Origin: Acidimicrobiales bacterium
GTDB taxonomy: Bacteria > Actinomycetota > Acidimicrobiia > Acidimicrobiales > Aldehydirespiratoraceae
DNA length: 64,000 nucleotides
Assembly: GCA_033344915.1 (NCBI GenBank)
Contig: JAWPML010000001.1
Coordinates: 1,360,369 to 1,424,368 of the forward strand
Direction: 5' to 3'
This document shows positions 44,177 through 53,693 of the stretch, piece by piece (the stretch's first letter is position 1; each line of letters opens with the position of its first letter). The notes beneath the pieces are model-generated. The model was not told the DNA's origin. It made no database searches and saw nothing but the letters and a program-made list of their open reading frames with translations. Position numbers and translations under genes: made by a program.

Positions 44177-45367
44177 TCAGTAGGAGAACGGCCAGGACGA
44201 GAAGTAGTTGCGAATGCGGTGCCAGATGCCGGCCAGTCCGCGTTGCTCGACCAGGAGGAAGAGCGCGATGAGGAAACCGTAGACGATCACGTTCAACGAC
44301 GACGTGGTGACGAGTCCTGGGTCCGAGTTCTTGACCGCGACCCCGGGCAGCCCGTCGGGGAAGATCGTGTCGACCACAGGGATGCCGCCTTCGATGAAGC
44401 GAGGCATCGCGGTGAGGATGAGGGCGCCGATGATGGACCCGTAGATCGTGCCCATGCCGCCGAGGATGATCATGGCGATGAACTGGATCGACACGAGCAA
44501 CCCGAAGTCGCCGGGACTGATGAAGAGCTGGAGCGGGGCGAACAGCGCGCCGGCCAACGCGGCGATCGCGGCCGACCACGCGAAGGCCTGGGTCTTGTAC
44601 CCGGTGATGCCGACGTCGATGCCGATGATCTCGGCCGCGATGTCGCGGTCACGCACCGCTTGGAGCGCCCGCCCGGGCCGGGTGCGCACGACGTTCTTCA
44701 CGAGCCACGCGACGAGGGCAACCATCAGCCAGATCAGCCAGAAGAAGGCCCATTCCTCGTCGAACTCCTTGCCGAACAGCTCGAGGTCGCGCACGTCCAG
44801 AGGACCGAGCTCGAGCGGCACCGCCGCGGCCGAGGTGCCGGTATTGCCCCCGGTCACGCTCTCCCAGTTGCGGAACACGTGCTCACCGATGAACACGAGC
44901 CCGAGGGTGACGACGACCAGATAGTTTCCCCGCAACCGGAGGGCGAAGGGACCGACGGCGGCGCCGAGGATCCATCCGACGGCCGGAGCGAGCACGACCC
45001 ACTGCCAGAACGGCATGTCCCAGGTGTTGCCGGCGTAGGCGGCGAAGTAGGCGCCGGCGGCCAGGAACACCGAGTGGCCGAGGGACACCTGGCCGGTGTA
45101 GCCGGTGAGCAGGTTGAGCCCGATGGCCGCGATCGCGAAGACGCCCGCGTAGGCCAGCGTGTTGAGACTGACGCCTCGGCTGCTGAGGATCGAGAAGGGC
45201 CACGTGTCCCACAACGTCGGGATGAACACCCACACCAACACGAGCGCGAGCAGCCACGCCTTTCGGGCCCGAGTGGGAAACAGACGGAGGTCCTCGTCGT
45301 AGGAGACGATCATCCGCTCGTTGGCCCGGCCGAAAAGACGCCGGCGAAGGGAAAGGCGATCGCTCAT
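44177..45367 (-). CDS. livM: Branched-chain-type ABC permease LivM
   Basis: The 396-residue protein starts at ATG 45367 (MSDRLSLRRRLFGRANERM); the longer frame above it is a shadow. It has about 8-10 membrane segments after a cytosolic N-terminus. LivM landmarks: AIGLNLLTGYTGQVSLGHSVFLAAGAY and, near the C-terminal side, a GGMGTIYGSIIGA segment with the conserved glycine loop (FIAMIILGGMGTIYGSIIGA) that contacts the ATPases. An insert after residue 170 (GNTGTSAAAVPLELGPLDVRD) is periplasmic. Start overlaps the LivH stop by 4 bp. Confidence 0.93.
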   Translation of the reverse strand: MSDRLSLRRRLFGRANERMIVSYDEDLRLFPTRARKAWLLALVLVWVFIPTLWDTWPFSILSSRGVSLNTLAYAGVFAIAAIGLNLLTGYTGQVSLGHSVFLAAGAYFAAYAGNTWDMPFWQWVVLAPAVGWILGAAVGPFALRLRGNYLVVVTLGLVFIGEHVFRNWESVTGGNTGTSAAAVPLELGPLDVRDLELFGKEFDEEWAFFWLIWLMVALVAWLVKNVVRTRPGRALQAVRDRDIAAEIIGIDVGITGYKTQAFAWSAAIAALAGALFAPLQLFISPGDFGLLVSIQFIAMIILGGMGTIYGSIIGALILTAMPRFIEGGIPVVDTIFPDGLPGVAVKNSDPGLVTTSSLNVIVYGFLIALFLLVEQRGLAGIWHRIRNYFSSWPFSY

Positions 45368-46446
45368 ACCCGACGGACCTCCTCCGTGCCGAACAGGCCG
45401 TAGGGCCGCACCATCAAGATGACGATCATCAGGATGAAGATCGCAACCCGGTCGAAGCCTGCGCCCAACCAGGTCAGGTCGTCGGCCGGGAACCACGACG
45501 GAGGGCTCGCCACATAGGTCTTGACGATGTTCTGGAACCACCCGAGCAACACGCCACCGGCGACGGCACCGCCCGGCGAATCGAAGCCACCGAGGATCAT
45601 CGCCGGGAACGCGAGGAAGACGATCAGGTCGAGGTTGGGGGTGATCAGGTTGGCCCCCGACGCTTCGGCGGTGCCCGCGAACGCGGCGGCGACTCCGGCC
45701 AGTCCGAACGCCGTGGCGAACACCCACTTGGTGGGGATCCCCTGGGCGATCGCAGCCTCGTGGTCGAAGTGGGTGGCCCGCATCGCGACCCCGATCCGCG
45801 TGTAACGGTCGACCAGGAAGAACAGACCGAGACCGATCATCGCCAGCACGATGGTGGCGACCCGAGCGTGCTGGATGATCACGTCGCCGACCTTCCAGGT
45901 GCTGGTCTCCCACGGGTCGTTCACGCTGAGCTCGCCGAACCCCCAGATAGAGGCGACGACCTGCCGGACCACGAACAGGACGCCGATCGTGACCATGATG
46001 GCGCCGAAGAGGGGCAGCTCCGATGGCCCTCCGGTCCCGAGCCGGCGTTCGAGCAGACCGACGACCTGCCACGTGAGCAGCCCGGCCGCGATGCCGACGA
46101 GCACGCCGACGGTGTGGGACCCACCGTTGTACACGACCGATGCCCACACGATGAGACCGAGACAGACGCCGGCGACTTCGCGGAAGACCCGCTGGAGCAT
46201 CGCCCGCTGGAGCAGGACCGAGAAGACCACGACGACCGCCGCCGAGATGACGACCGCCACGTAGAAGTTCCAGCCCCATGTGTTGGCCACGTTGTAGGTC
46301 ATGTAGGCCCCGAGGAGCAGGGCCCCTCCCTGGGCGAAGTTGATGATGCCGGTGGCGCGGTAGATCACCACGAAGCCGAGCACGATCAGCGCGTACTGCG
46401 CACCGAGCGACACCCCGTCGAACGAGGCCTGGAGGAACTGCGTCAC
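45364..46446 (-). CDS. livH: Branched-chain-type ABC permease LivH
   Basis: The 360-residue permease has the LivH start GVSLGAQYALIVLGFVVIYRATGIINFAQGG (about 11-42) and the ATPase-contact region FPAMILGGFDSPGGAVAGG (about 275-293). It is longer than typical LivH (about 300) because of additional hydrophobic segments after residue 90 (VCLGLIVWASVVYN, GVLVGIAAGLLTWQVVGLL). Its ATG overlaps the ligase stop by 4 bp. Confidence 0.92.
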   Translation of the reverse strand: MTQFLQASFDGVSLGAQYALIVLGFVVIYRATGIINFAQGGALLLGAYMTYNVANTWGWNFYVAVVISAAVVVVFSVLLQRAMLQRVFREVAGVCLGLIVWASVVYNGGSHTVGVLVGIAAGLLTWQVVGLLERRLGTGGPSELPLFGAIMVTIGVLFVVRQVVASIWGFGELSVNDPWETSTWKVGDVIIQHARVATIVLAMIGLGLFFLVDRYTRIGVAMRATHFDHEAAIAQGIPTKWVFATAFGLAGVAAAFAGTAEASGANLITPNLDLIVFLAFPAMILGGFDSPGGAVAGGVLLGWFQNIVKTYVASPPSWFPADDLTWLGAGFDRVAIFILMIVILMVRPYGLFGTEEVRRV

Positions 46447-48278
46447 GCGTACATCTCCCCGATGACCGCGGCGAACTGGTCGGCGATGGCGCTGCGCTTC
46501 ACCTTCTGGGTCGCGGTGAGCTGGCCGTCCTCGTGGTCGAGCTCCACCGGGATGAGCGCGAAGCGCTTCACCGTCTCGACCTGGGCGAACTCGACATTCG
46601 TTTCGTCGACCACGCGCTGTATGAGCTCCCGTACCTCCGGCTTGGCGGAGAGGTCCTCGTAGGTGGTGTAGGGGATGCCCTCGCGCGTCGCCCAGTCACC
46701 CACGGTGTCCGATTCGATGCCGATCAGTGCGGTGAGATACTTCCGGCGGTCGCCGATGACCACGGCTTCACGCACGTAGGGCGAGACTTTCAGCCGGTTC
46801 TCGATCTCTGACGGGGAGATGTTCTTTCCACCGGCGGTGATGATGATGTCCTTCTTGCGATCCGTGATCGTGAGGAATCCGTCGTCGCCGAGCTCCCCGA
46901 TATCGCCGGTGTGGAGCCACCCGTCGTCGGTGATCGTCTCCGCGGTGGCCTCTGGATTCTTGAGGTAGCCCACGAAGGTGCCACCGCCGCGCGTCAGGAT
47001 CTCGCCGTCGTCGGCGATGCGGACCTCGGCCCCGGCGGTGGCCACCCCGACGGTGCCGATCCGAACGTCGCCATCGGGGTTCACCGTCGCCTGGCCGGTG
47101 TTCTCGGTCTGGCCGTAGCCCTCCCGCACGGGCACCCCGATGCTCCAGAAGAACTCCAGGACCTGGGGCGCGATCGGCGCCGCGCCGGACAGCGCCTTGT
47201 CGCAGCGGGCCAGCCCGAGGCGTTCCTTGAGCGCCCGGTAGAGCATCAACCATCCGAGGGCGTACACGATCCGCGCGCCGAACCCCAGTCCGCCCCTCAT
47301 CCGGGAACGAGCGAGCCGCCGGCCGCGCGCGATCCAGAACTCGTAGTTGCGGCGCTTCATCCAGCTCGCATCGGCCATCCGGACCTGGATTCCCGCCAGC
47401 ATCTTCTCCCAGACCCTCGGCACGCCGAGGAAGAAGGTCGGTTGGACCTCGCGCATGTCGTTGGTGAAGGTCTCACCGCCTTCACCGAAGTTGGCCACAT
47501 AGCCGTGGCTCACTCCGTTGACGACGGTCACGAGACGTTCGGCGATGTGACACAACGGCAGGTAGGACAGCACCTCGTCGCCCTCGCTCGTACCGAACAC
47601 CTCGCGATACGACTCGCTCGAGGTGTGGAGGTTGCGGTGGCTGATCATCGCGCCCTTCGGCGGCCCGGTCGTGCCGGACGTGTAGACGATCACCGCGACG
47701 TGGTCGAGCGACAGAGAAGCGACAGAATGGTCGAACGCGTCGCTCCCCGCGTGTCGTCCCCGGGAGAGGAGTTCGTCGAAGGTCAGCACCCGGGGATCGT
47801 CCAGCACCCGCACGCCGCGGGGGTCGATCACGACCGCGTAATCGAGGTCGGGGAGCTGATCCCACACGGCGAATGTCTTGTCGAGCTGCTCCTCGTCCTC
47901 GGCGATGACCACCTTCGATTCGCTGTGGGCGAGCAGGTACTCGACTTCGGCCGCCGGGCTCGTCGGGTAGACGCCGACCGCCACCGCGCCGAGCCCCTGC
48001 GTGCCGAGATCGGCGAACACCCACTCGGGACGGTTCTCCGAGTGGATCGCCACCGTGTCGCCGGCACCGACACCCAGCGACGCGAGCCCCGCGCCCACCG
48101 CTGCGGCCCGATCGGCATAGTCGGCCCAGGTGTACTCCTGCCAGCGACCCATCTGCTTGTGGCGCAGCGCCACCGTGTCGGGAGTCGTCGCGGCCCGGGC
48201 CAGGAGCTTGGCGGGCAGTGTGTGCTCGTTGCCCGCTCCCGCCGTCGGCGGGACGGTGCGGTCGATGGTCGCGGTCAC
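46443..48278 (-). CDS. AMP-dependent long-chain acyl-CoA ligase inside the Liv-type operon
   Basis: The 611-residue protein starts at GTG 48278 (TATIDRTVPPTAGAG), overlapping the livG stop (GTGA). Adenylate-forming motifs: VIVYTSGTTGPPKGAMISH (P-loop A3), YGQTENTGQ (A5), DGWLHTGDIGELGDDGFL (A7) and DRKKDIIITAGGKNISP (A8), whose K/GGK are used for adenylation and thioesterification. It resembles FadD15-type ligases. It would convert the imported acid to its CoA thioester. Its presence between livG and livH links transport and activation. Confidence 0.92.
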   Translation of the reverse strand: MTATIDRTVPPTAGAGNEHTLPAKLLARAATTPDTVALRHKQMGRWQEYTWADYADRAAAVGAGLASLGVGAGDTVAIHSENRPEWVFADLGTQGLGAVAVGVYPTSPAAEVEYLLAHSESKVVIAEDEEQLDKTFAVWDQLPDLDYAVVIDPRGVRVLDDPRVLTFDELLSRGRHAGSDAFDHSVASLSLDHVAVIVYTSGTTGPPKGAMISHRNLHTSSESYREVFGTSEGDEVLSYLPLCHIAERLVTVVNGVSHGYVANFGEGGETFTNDMREVQPTFFLGVPRVWEKMLAGIQVRMADASWMKRRNYEFWIARGRRLARSRMRGGLGFGARIVYALGWLMLYRALKERLGLARCDKALSGAAPIAPQVLEFFWSIGVPVREGYGQTENTGQATVNPDGDVRIGTVGVATAGAEVRIADDGEILTRGGGTFVGYLKNPEATAETITDDGWLHTGDIGELGDDGFLTITDRKKDIIITAGGKNISPSEIENRLKVSPYVREAVVIGDRRKYLTALIGIESDTVGDWATREGIPYTTYEDLSAKPEVRELIQRVVDETNVEFAQVETVKRFALIPVELDHEDGQLTATQKVKRSAIADQFAAVIGEMYA

Positions 48279-49048
48279 GAGACCTCCCCGAGGTAGGCAG
48301 CGATCACATGTGGGTCGTCTTGGACCTCCTGCGGCGATCCGGTGGCGAGCGGCTCGCCGAAGTTCAACGCCATGACCCGATCGGCGAGGTCCATGACCAT
48401 GTGCATGTCGTGTTCGACGAGGATCATCGCGATGCCGAGGTCGTTGCGGATCTCCAGGATGTACCGCGCCATGTCCTCGGTCTCTTCGAGGTTCATGCCG
48501 GCCACCGGCTCGTCGAGGAGCAGCAACTTCGGCTCCATCGACAGGGCTCGGCCGAGCTCGATCCGCTTCTGGATGCCATAGGGCAACATCCCGACCGGCT
48601 GGTACCGGTAGGCCTGCAACTCGAGGAAGTCGATGATCTCCTCGACCGCGGCGCGATGGTGGATCTCTTCGCGGCGGGCCCGACCGAACCAGAGCGCACC
48701 GCTGATGAAGCCGCTCTTCATCAGCAGGTGGCGGCCGAGCATCAGGTTGTCGATGACGTTCAGGTTCGCGAACAAGCCGAGGTTCTGGAACGTGCGGGCC
48801 ACGCCCATACGGGCGACCTCCGTCGGCTTCGCTCCGATGACCGGCCTCCCGTCGAACGTGATCGTGCCGTGACTCGGGCGGTACACCGCATTGAGGCAGT
48901 TGAAGATCGATGTCTTGCCGGCTCCGTTCGGACCGATGACCGCGAACAGCTCGCCCGGCTCGACCTCGAAGCTGACCTCGTGGAGCGCGGTCACGCCGCC
49001 GAAGCGCAACGTCACGTCCTGGAACTGCAGCAGAGCGTCCGTGCTCAT
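48275..49048 (-). CDS. livG: Branched-chain-type ABC ATPase LivG
   Basis: The 257-residue protein starts at ATG 49048, which overlaps the livF stop (ATGA); a GTG 9 nt upstream is less likely. Walker A GPNGAGKTS, Q-loop VARTFQNLGLF, Walker B LLLLDEPVAGMN and H-loop VEHDMH. The signature is LPYGIQKR instead of LSYGxQRR. It pairs with LivF to power LivHM. Confidence 0.93.
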   Translation of the reverse strand: MSTDALLQFQDVTLRFGGVTALHEVSFEVEPGELFAVIGPNGAGKTSIFNCLNAVYRPSHGTITFDGRPVIGAKPTEVARMGVARTFQNLGLFANLNVIDNLMLGRHLLMKSGFISGALWFGRARREEIHHRAAVEEIIDFLELQAYRYQPVGMLPYGIQKRIELGRALSMEPKLLLLDEPVAGMNLEETEDMARYILEIRNDLGIAMILVEHDMHMVMDLADRVMALNFGEPLATGSPQEVQDDPHVIAAYLGEVS

Positions 49049-49854
49049 GCCGACCACCGCTTCCGACGCCGGTAGGACTTGACGTCTCGGAACGACTTGC
49101 GGCCGGCGTCGCCCACCCCGAGATAGAACTCACGGATGTCGTCGTCGGCGAGAAGCTCCTCGCCCGTGCCGTCCTTCACGACACGCCCGTTCTCGAGCAC
49201 ATAGGCCCGGTCGGCGATCGACAGCGCCATGTGGGCGTTCTGCTCCACCAACAGCACGCTGGTGCCCTGCTCGTTGACCGTCGTGATGATCTGGCTGATC
49301 TGCTCGACGATGAGCGGGGCCAGGCCGAGGCTGGGCTCGTCGAGCAGGAGGAGCTGTGGGGACGCCATCAGCGCCCGGCCGATCGCGAGCATCTGCTGTT
49401 CGCCGCCCGACATGTATCCGGCCGTGTCACCCCGCCGGGGCCGAAGGGCCGGGAACAGCTCCATCACGCGCTCGTAGCCGGCGGCGACCTTCGCCTTGTC
49501 CCGCACGGTGTAGGCCCCGGCCTTGAGGTTCTCGTCCACCGTGAGTTCGGCGAAGATGCGGCGGCCCTCCATCACCTGGGACACCCCGGCCCGCACGAGC
49601 TTCGACGGGTCCTCGTGGTCGACGGCCTCGCCCTCGAAGTTGACGGTGCCCTTCGTGATCTGGCCGCGGTGGACCTCCAGCAGGCCGGTGATCGCCCGCA
49701 GCAGGGTCGTCTTGCCCGCTCCGTTCGCCCCGAGCAGGGCCACGATCTCGCCGCGGTCGACGCGCAGGCTCACGCCTCGGAGGACGAGGATCACGTCGTT
49801 GTAGACGACCTCGACGTTGCGCACGTCGAGCAAGGCATCAGCCCGTTCCCCCAT
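49045..49854 (-). CDS. livF: Branched-chain-type ABC ATPase LivF
   Basis: The 269-residue protein starts at ATG 49854 (MGERADALLDVRNVEVVY). It has Walker A LGANGAGKTT, Q-loop VSQVMEGRRIFAELTV (the LivF-specific P-E/M-G-R-R-I-F), signature MSGGEQQM, Walker B LLLLDEPSLGLAP and H-loop VEQNAH. First gene of the six-gene import operon. There is no Shine-Dalgarno; TAGGGT lies 8 nt before the ATG. Confidence 0.93.
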   Translation of the reverse strand: MGERADALLDVRNVEVVYNDVILVLRGVSLRVDRGEIVALLGANGAGKTTLLRAITGLLEVHRGQITKGTVNFEGEAVDHEDPSKLVRAGVSQVMEGRRIFAELTVDENLKAGAYTVRDKAKVAAGYERVMELFPALRPRRGDTAGYMSGGEQQMLAIGRALMASPQLLLLDEPSLGLAPLIVEQISQIITTVNEQGTSVLLVEQNAHMALSIADRAYVLENGRVVKDGTGEELLADDDIREFYLGVGDAGRKSFRDVKSYRRRKRWSA

Positions 49855-49862
49855 CAGGGGGG

Positions 49863-49891
49863 ACCCTAGGCTGAGGGCGCGGTCGGGGCAA
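49863..49891 (-). promoter_or_regulatory. Promoter of the Liv-type import operon
   Basis: On the minus strand TTGCCC (49886-49891), a 17-nt spacer and TAGGGT (49863-49868) precede ATG 49854 by 8 nt. No ribosome binding site is found, so the transcript is predicted to be leaderless. The spacing is the same as in the carboxylase operon promoter. Confidence 0.6.
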
Positions 49892-49906
49892 TGGATGCCC
49901 AGCCGC

Positions 49907-51715
49907 TCACCCCAGCTCGAGGCCGGCGAGATCGCCGGCGTCACGCCACTCGTCGAGCAGGGCGAAGAACTTCAGGTTCCCCTTGCCGTAGGCCCCGTTC
50001 TGGGCCGCCGCCGGGCCGAGCGGCTGGCCCTCGTTGTTGTAGTAGCCGGGGGTGCAGCTCGCCTGGAACTCCGCGGTATCGCGGGCGCTCGCGATGACCG
50101 TCTCGACCCACGCCTGCTCCGCCTCCTCGGAGACCTCGACCCGGGTGGCATCGCGTTCGCGCGACTCCCGCAGGACGTACGCGATGTGGGTGCTCACCTC
50201 GTCGAGCATGTGCGGGTAGTTGGCGGTGAATCCACCCTGGATGTGGCTGACGATGAACAGATTCGGGAAGCTGCGGCTGAACATGCCGTGCATCGTGCGC
50301 ACGCCGTCGGACCACCGATCGCCGAGGCTGACGCCGTCCACCCCGACGGGGTCCATGCCGGTACGGCGCGTATAGCTCGTCCCCACCTCGAAGCCGGTCG
50401 CGAAGATCAGGCAGTCCAGCTCGTACTCCGTGCCGTCGACGACGATGCCCCGTTCGGTGATCCGGTCGACGCCGCGACCGTCGGTGTCGACCAGATGCAC
50501 ATTCGGTCGGTTGAACGCGTCGAGGTACTCGTCGTGGAAGCAGGGCCGCTTGCAGAACTGGCGGTACCAGGGTTTGAGCGCCTCGGCCGTGTCCGCGTCG
50601 CGTACCACCGCATCGACGCGGGCCCGGATCTCGTTCATCTTCGTGAAGTCCGCGAGCTCCATCGTGTCGGCCAGGTTGTCCATGCTGAAGCGGTCGCCCT
50701 GGCGCTTGGCGATCTCGATGAACTTGCCGATGATCGACGTCCAACCGTCCATCACCAGGTCCTGGTCGGTGAACCCGCCGCTCACGAGCGTGTTGAAGTT
50801 CTCCATGCGCTCGCGGTGCCAACCCGGTTGCAACGACGAGACCCACTGGGGATCCGTCGGCGCGTTGGCGCGCACGTCGATCGAGGACGGGGTGCGCTGG
50901 AAGACGTGCAGCGATGCCGCGGCGGCGCCGACGTGGGGGACGCACTGCACCGCGGTCGCCCCGGTGCCGATGATGCCGACCCGCTTGCCCTCGAGCCCGG
51001 TCAGGTTCCCGTCTGGATCGCCGCCCGTGTAGCCGTAGTCCCAGCGGCTGGTGTGGAACGAGTGGCCGGCGTACGTGTCGATGCCCTCGATGCCGGGAAG
51101 CTTCGGTCGGTGCAGGGGGCCACTCGACATGATGACGAACCGGGCCCGGATCGCATCGTCGTGGTTCGTGCGGACGATCCACCGGCGGTCCTGCTCGGCC
51201 CACTCGGCCCCGGTGACCTCGGTCTGGAACAGGGCGTCGTCGTAGAGCCCATAGTGCTCACCGATGGTGCGGCTGTGGGCGAGGATCTCCTTCGCCTTGG
51301 TGTACTTCTCCGCGGGCATGAAGCCCGTCTCCTCGAGGAGGGGCAGGTAAATGTAGGACTCGATGTCGCACATGGCGCCCGGGTAGCGGTTCCAGTACCA
51401 GGTGCCGCCGAAATCCCCGCCCTTCTCGATGATGCGCACGTCCGTGATGCCCGCCTCGACCAGTCGGGCTCCCGCGAGGAGGCCGCCGAAACCGCCCCCG
51501 ATGACAACCACCTCCACCTCGTCCGTCAGCGCCGCCCGTTCGATCGGCTCGTCGACGTAGGGGTCGTCCACGAAGTAGGCGAAGTCGCCGGCGACCTCCA
51601 CGTATTGGTCGTTGCCGTCCGGGCGCAGCCGCTTGTCCCGTTCGATGCGGTACTTCTCGCGTAGGGCGTCGGGGTCGAAGCCGAGGTCGTCGGCCGGAGA
51701 CTCGATCGTCGTCAT
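49907..51715 (-). CDS. Baeyer-Villiger-type flavin monooxygenase 2
   Basis: The 602-residue paralogue of the monooxygenase at 22760. FAD motif VVIGGGFGGLLAG (about 72-84), [18 protein letters not shown], fingerprint YAGHSFHTSRW, NADPH motif [15 protein letters not shown], and near the end [13 protein letters not shown]. The same N-terminal lead [16 protein letters not shown] is present. It would convert a ketone to an ester or lactone. It lies upstream of livF on the same strand, so a separate promoter or readthrough is needed. Confidence 0.9.
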   Translation of the reverse strand: MTTIESPADDLGFDPDALREKYRIERDKRLRPDGNDQYVEVAGDFAYFVDDPYVDEPIERAALTDEVEVVVIGGGFGGLLAGARLVEAGITDVRIIEKGGDFGGTWYWNRYPGAMCDIESYIYLPLLEETGFMPAEKYTKAKEILAHSRTIGEHYGLYDDALFQTEVTGAEWAEQDRRWIVRTNHDDAIRARFVIMSSGPLHRPKLPGIEGIDTYAGHSFHTSRWDYGYTGGDPDGNLTGLEGKRVGIIGTGATAVQCVPHVGAAAASLHVFQRTPSSIDVRANAPTDPQWVSSLQPGWHRERMENFNTLVSGGFTDQDLVMDGWTSIIGKFIEIAKRQGDRFSMDNLADTMELADFTKMNEIRARVDAVVRDADTAEALKPWYRQFCKRPCFHDEYLDAFNRPNVHLVDTDGRGVDRITERGIVVDGTEYELDCLIFATGFEVGTSYTRRTGMDPVGVDGVSLGDRWSDGVRTMHGMFSRSFPNLFIVSHIQGGFTANYPHMLDEVSTHIAYVLRESRERDATRVEVSEEAEQAWVETVIASARDTAEFQASCTPGYYNNEGQPLGPAAAQNGAYGKGNLKFFALLDEWRDAGDLAGLELG

Positions 51716-51747
51716 CGGGGCAAGACAACCAAGTCAGGCCCGGGAGT

Positions 51748-52482
51748 TCAATTCGAGCCGTGGGCGCGGGCGGCCTTCGCGAGCGCCCGGAGCTCGGCCC
51801 GTTCGTCGTCGGAGAGGAACGCGAGGTCGCGGGCGTGGAGCTGATCGGTGTGGGCTTCGATCTCCTCGCGGACGTCGCCGAGATGGCCGACGTCGGGGTA
51901 CGGCTCGGGGTGGCCGAACATCGTCGCCGAGAACGCCGCCGGGCCGGCGAGGATCGCTTCGAGCGGCGTGATGCCCGCGGCCTGCACCGCGACACAGTGC
52001 CGGGAGAAGCGCAGCTCCCGCATCGCCTGGGCGAGTTGGAACGTGCGGCCCGGGCCGGGAGGGGCGGTCACGAGATCGCGCCACCCGACGAAGAGGGGGG
52101 CGTTGAACGGATCGGCGTCGGTGACGACCCGATCGAGCAGCTCGCCGAGCCGCGCCGCGCCGTCGAAGTCCGCGAGGTGATCCTCACCCCACTGGGCGCA
52201 GATGTCGGACCAGATCCGGGCGCCCTCGATCGGCGCGATGACCGAGCGGCCCTCCGCGACGAGGGTGCGCACCAGGTCCGGCTCCCAGAAGAACGCGGCA
52301 CCGACGACCGTGTCGACCGGACAATCGCCGAGCGCACCCCAGCGCCCGACCGCATAGCTCGCCAGCCCGTCCGGCATGCCCCGCTCGACGCCGGCGGCGA
52401 TCGTGGACGGAGCCATCAGCCAGTCCATGGCGAGCATGCCCAGCGAGCCGCGGAAACTTCGGGCGAGGGCGAGCGCATCCAT
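51748..52482 (-). CDS. SCO6745-family-like helical protein
   Basis: The 244-residue protein starts at ATG 52482. It lacks catalytic motifs. GLASYAVGRWGALGDCPVDTVVGAAFFWEPDLV (about 37-70) and MRELRFSRHCVAVQAAGITPLEAILAG (about 150-180) resemble the actinobacterial SCO6745 family, a helical protein of unknown role. It lies 8 nt downstream of the amidohydrolase gene and is probably co-transcribed with it, which suggests a shared pathway. Confidence 0.6.
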   Translation of the reverse strand: MDALALARSFRGSLGMLAMDWLMAPSTIAAGVERGMPDGLASYAVGRWGALGDCPVDTVVGAAFFWEPDLVRTLVAEGRSVIAPIEGARIWSDICAQWGEDHLADFDGAARLGELLDRVVTDADPFNAPLFVGWRDLVTAPPGPGRTFQLAQAMRELRFSRHCVAVQAAGITPLEAILAGPAAFSATMFGHPEPYPDVGHLGDVREEIEAHTDQLHARDLAFLSDDERAELRALAKAARAHGSN

Positions 52483-52490
52483 GGTGTCGC

Positions 52491-53687
52491 TCAGTCGAAG
52501 TCCAGGTCGAGGAGCTTGATGGCGTTGCCGCGGGCGATCTTGTGCACCGTCTCGGCGTCCAGGTGCCCGAACAGTTCGTGGGCCACCTCCCGGGAGCGGG
52601 GGAACGTGCCGTCGCTGTGGGGGTAGTCGGTCTCGAACAGCACGTTGTCCACGCCGACCTCGTCGAGCAGCTTCATACCGGCCGTGTCCTTGAAGAAGCA
52701 GCTGAAGATCTGGCGGTGGTAGTAGAACGACGGCGGCTCCGGGAGCCGTTCCTCGCCCTGGGCCCAGCGGTGGGTTGCGTAGTTGTCGTCCGCTCGTTCG
52801 AGATAGTACGGGATCCAGCCGATCTGGCTCTCCGCGTACATCAGCTTCAGGTTCGGATGGCGCACGAGGACGCCGCTGAACAGGAAGTCAATCATCGAGG
52901 CCGCGCTGTTGGCCGAGATGAGCGCGGCGGTGACGAGGGTCGGGGCGTCGTCCGCGGGCTTCACGGTGCGGGTGCCCGAGCCGATGTGCATCGCGATCAC
53001 CGTCCCCGTCTCCTCGCAGGCCCGGAAGAACGGATCCCAGTAGCCGGAGTGGATCGACGGCAGGCCGAGCCAGGCGGGCAGTTCGGACCAGGCGACGACC
53101 TTGACGCCGCGCGCCGCGTTGCGACGGATCTCGGCCGCGGCGAGGTCTGCGTCCCAGAGCGGAACCAGGCACAGGGGGAGGAGGCGGCCGCCGGAGTCGC
53201 CACACCACTCGTCCACCATCCAGTCGTTGTAGGCCTCGACGCAGAGCTGGGCGAGTTCACGGTCCTGCCTCTCGGCGAAGAGCTGGCCGCAGAAGCGGGG
53301 ATAGTTCGGGAAACACAGCGACGCTTCGACATGGTTCGCGTCCATGTCGGCGAGGCGGGCCTTCGGGTCGAAGCAACCGGGACGGATGTCGTCGTAGGTC
53401 ACGCCCTGCATCGTGACTTCCTCCGGCGGCGTGCCCGCGCAGGCGATCATCTCCTTGATCTGGTAGCGGTGGTCCTCGTAGTGCCACCAGGCGGCCATCT
53501 TGTCGCCGTCACCCGGCGTCTCGACCCACGCGCCGTCCACGAGCGCCATCTCGCCCTGGGGCGCGATCACGATTCGGGGACCGACGTCCCTGTACCGCTC
53601 GGGAAGGCGGTCCTGCCAGAGATGCGCCGGCTCGACGACATGGTCGTCGACGGAGATGATCTTCGGGAAATCGGCGAGATCGACCAT
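52491..53687 (-). CDS. Amidohydrolase-2 family metal-dependent hydrolase or decarboxylase
   Basis: The 398-residue TIM-barrel protein starts SVDDHVVEPAHLWQDRLP (D-x-H-x-x-E-P type metal site at about 12-20) and ends in VLFETDYPHSDGTFPRS, which carries the last conserved Asp. A middle histidine is in AMHIGSG. Family members hydrolyse or decarboxylate cyclic and aromatic acids with zinc or similar metals; in actinobacteria they often occur with sterol or terpenoid acid degradation genes. An operator-like palindrome lies over its promoter (53694-53717). Confidence 0.87.
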   Translation of the reverse strand: MVDLADFPKIISVDDHVVEPAHLWQDRLPERYRDVGPRIVIAPQGEMALVDGAWVETPGDGDKMAAWWHYEDHRYQIKEMIACAGTPPEEVTMQGVTYDDIRPGCFDPKARLADMDANHVEASLCFPNYPRFCGQLFAERQDRELAQLCVEAYNDWMVDEWCGDSGGRLLPLCLVPLWDADLAAAEIRRNAARGVKVVAWSELPAWLGLPSIHSGYWDPFFRACEETGTVIAMHIGSGTRTVKPADDAPTLVTAALISANSAASMIDFLFSGVLVRHPNLKLMYAESQIGWIPYYLERADDNYATHRWAQGEERLPEPPSFYYHRQIFSCFFKDTAGMKLLDEVGVDNVLFETDYPHSDGTFPRSREVAHELFGHLDAETVHKIARGNAIKLLDLDFD

Positions 53688-53693
53688 GGGGCG

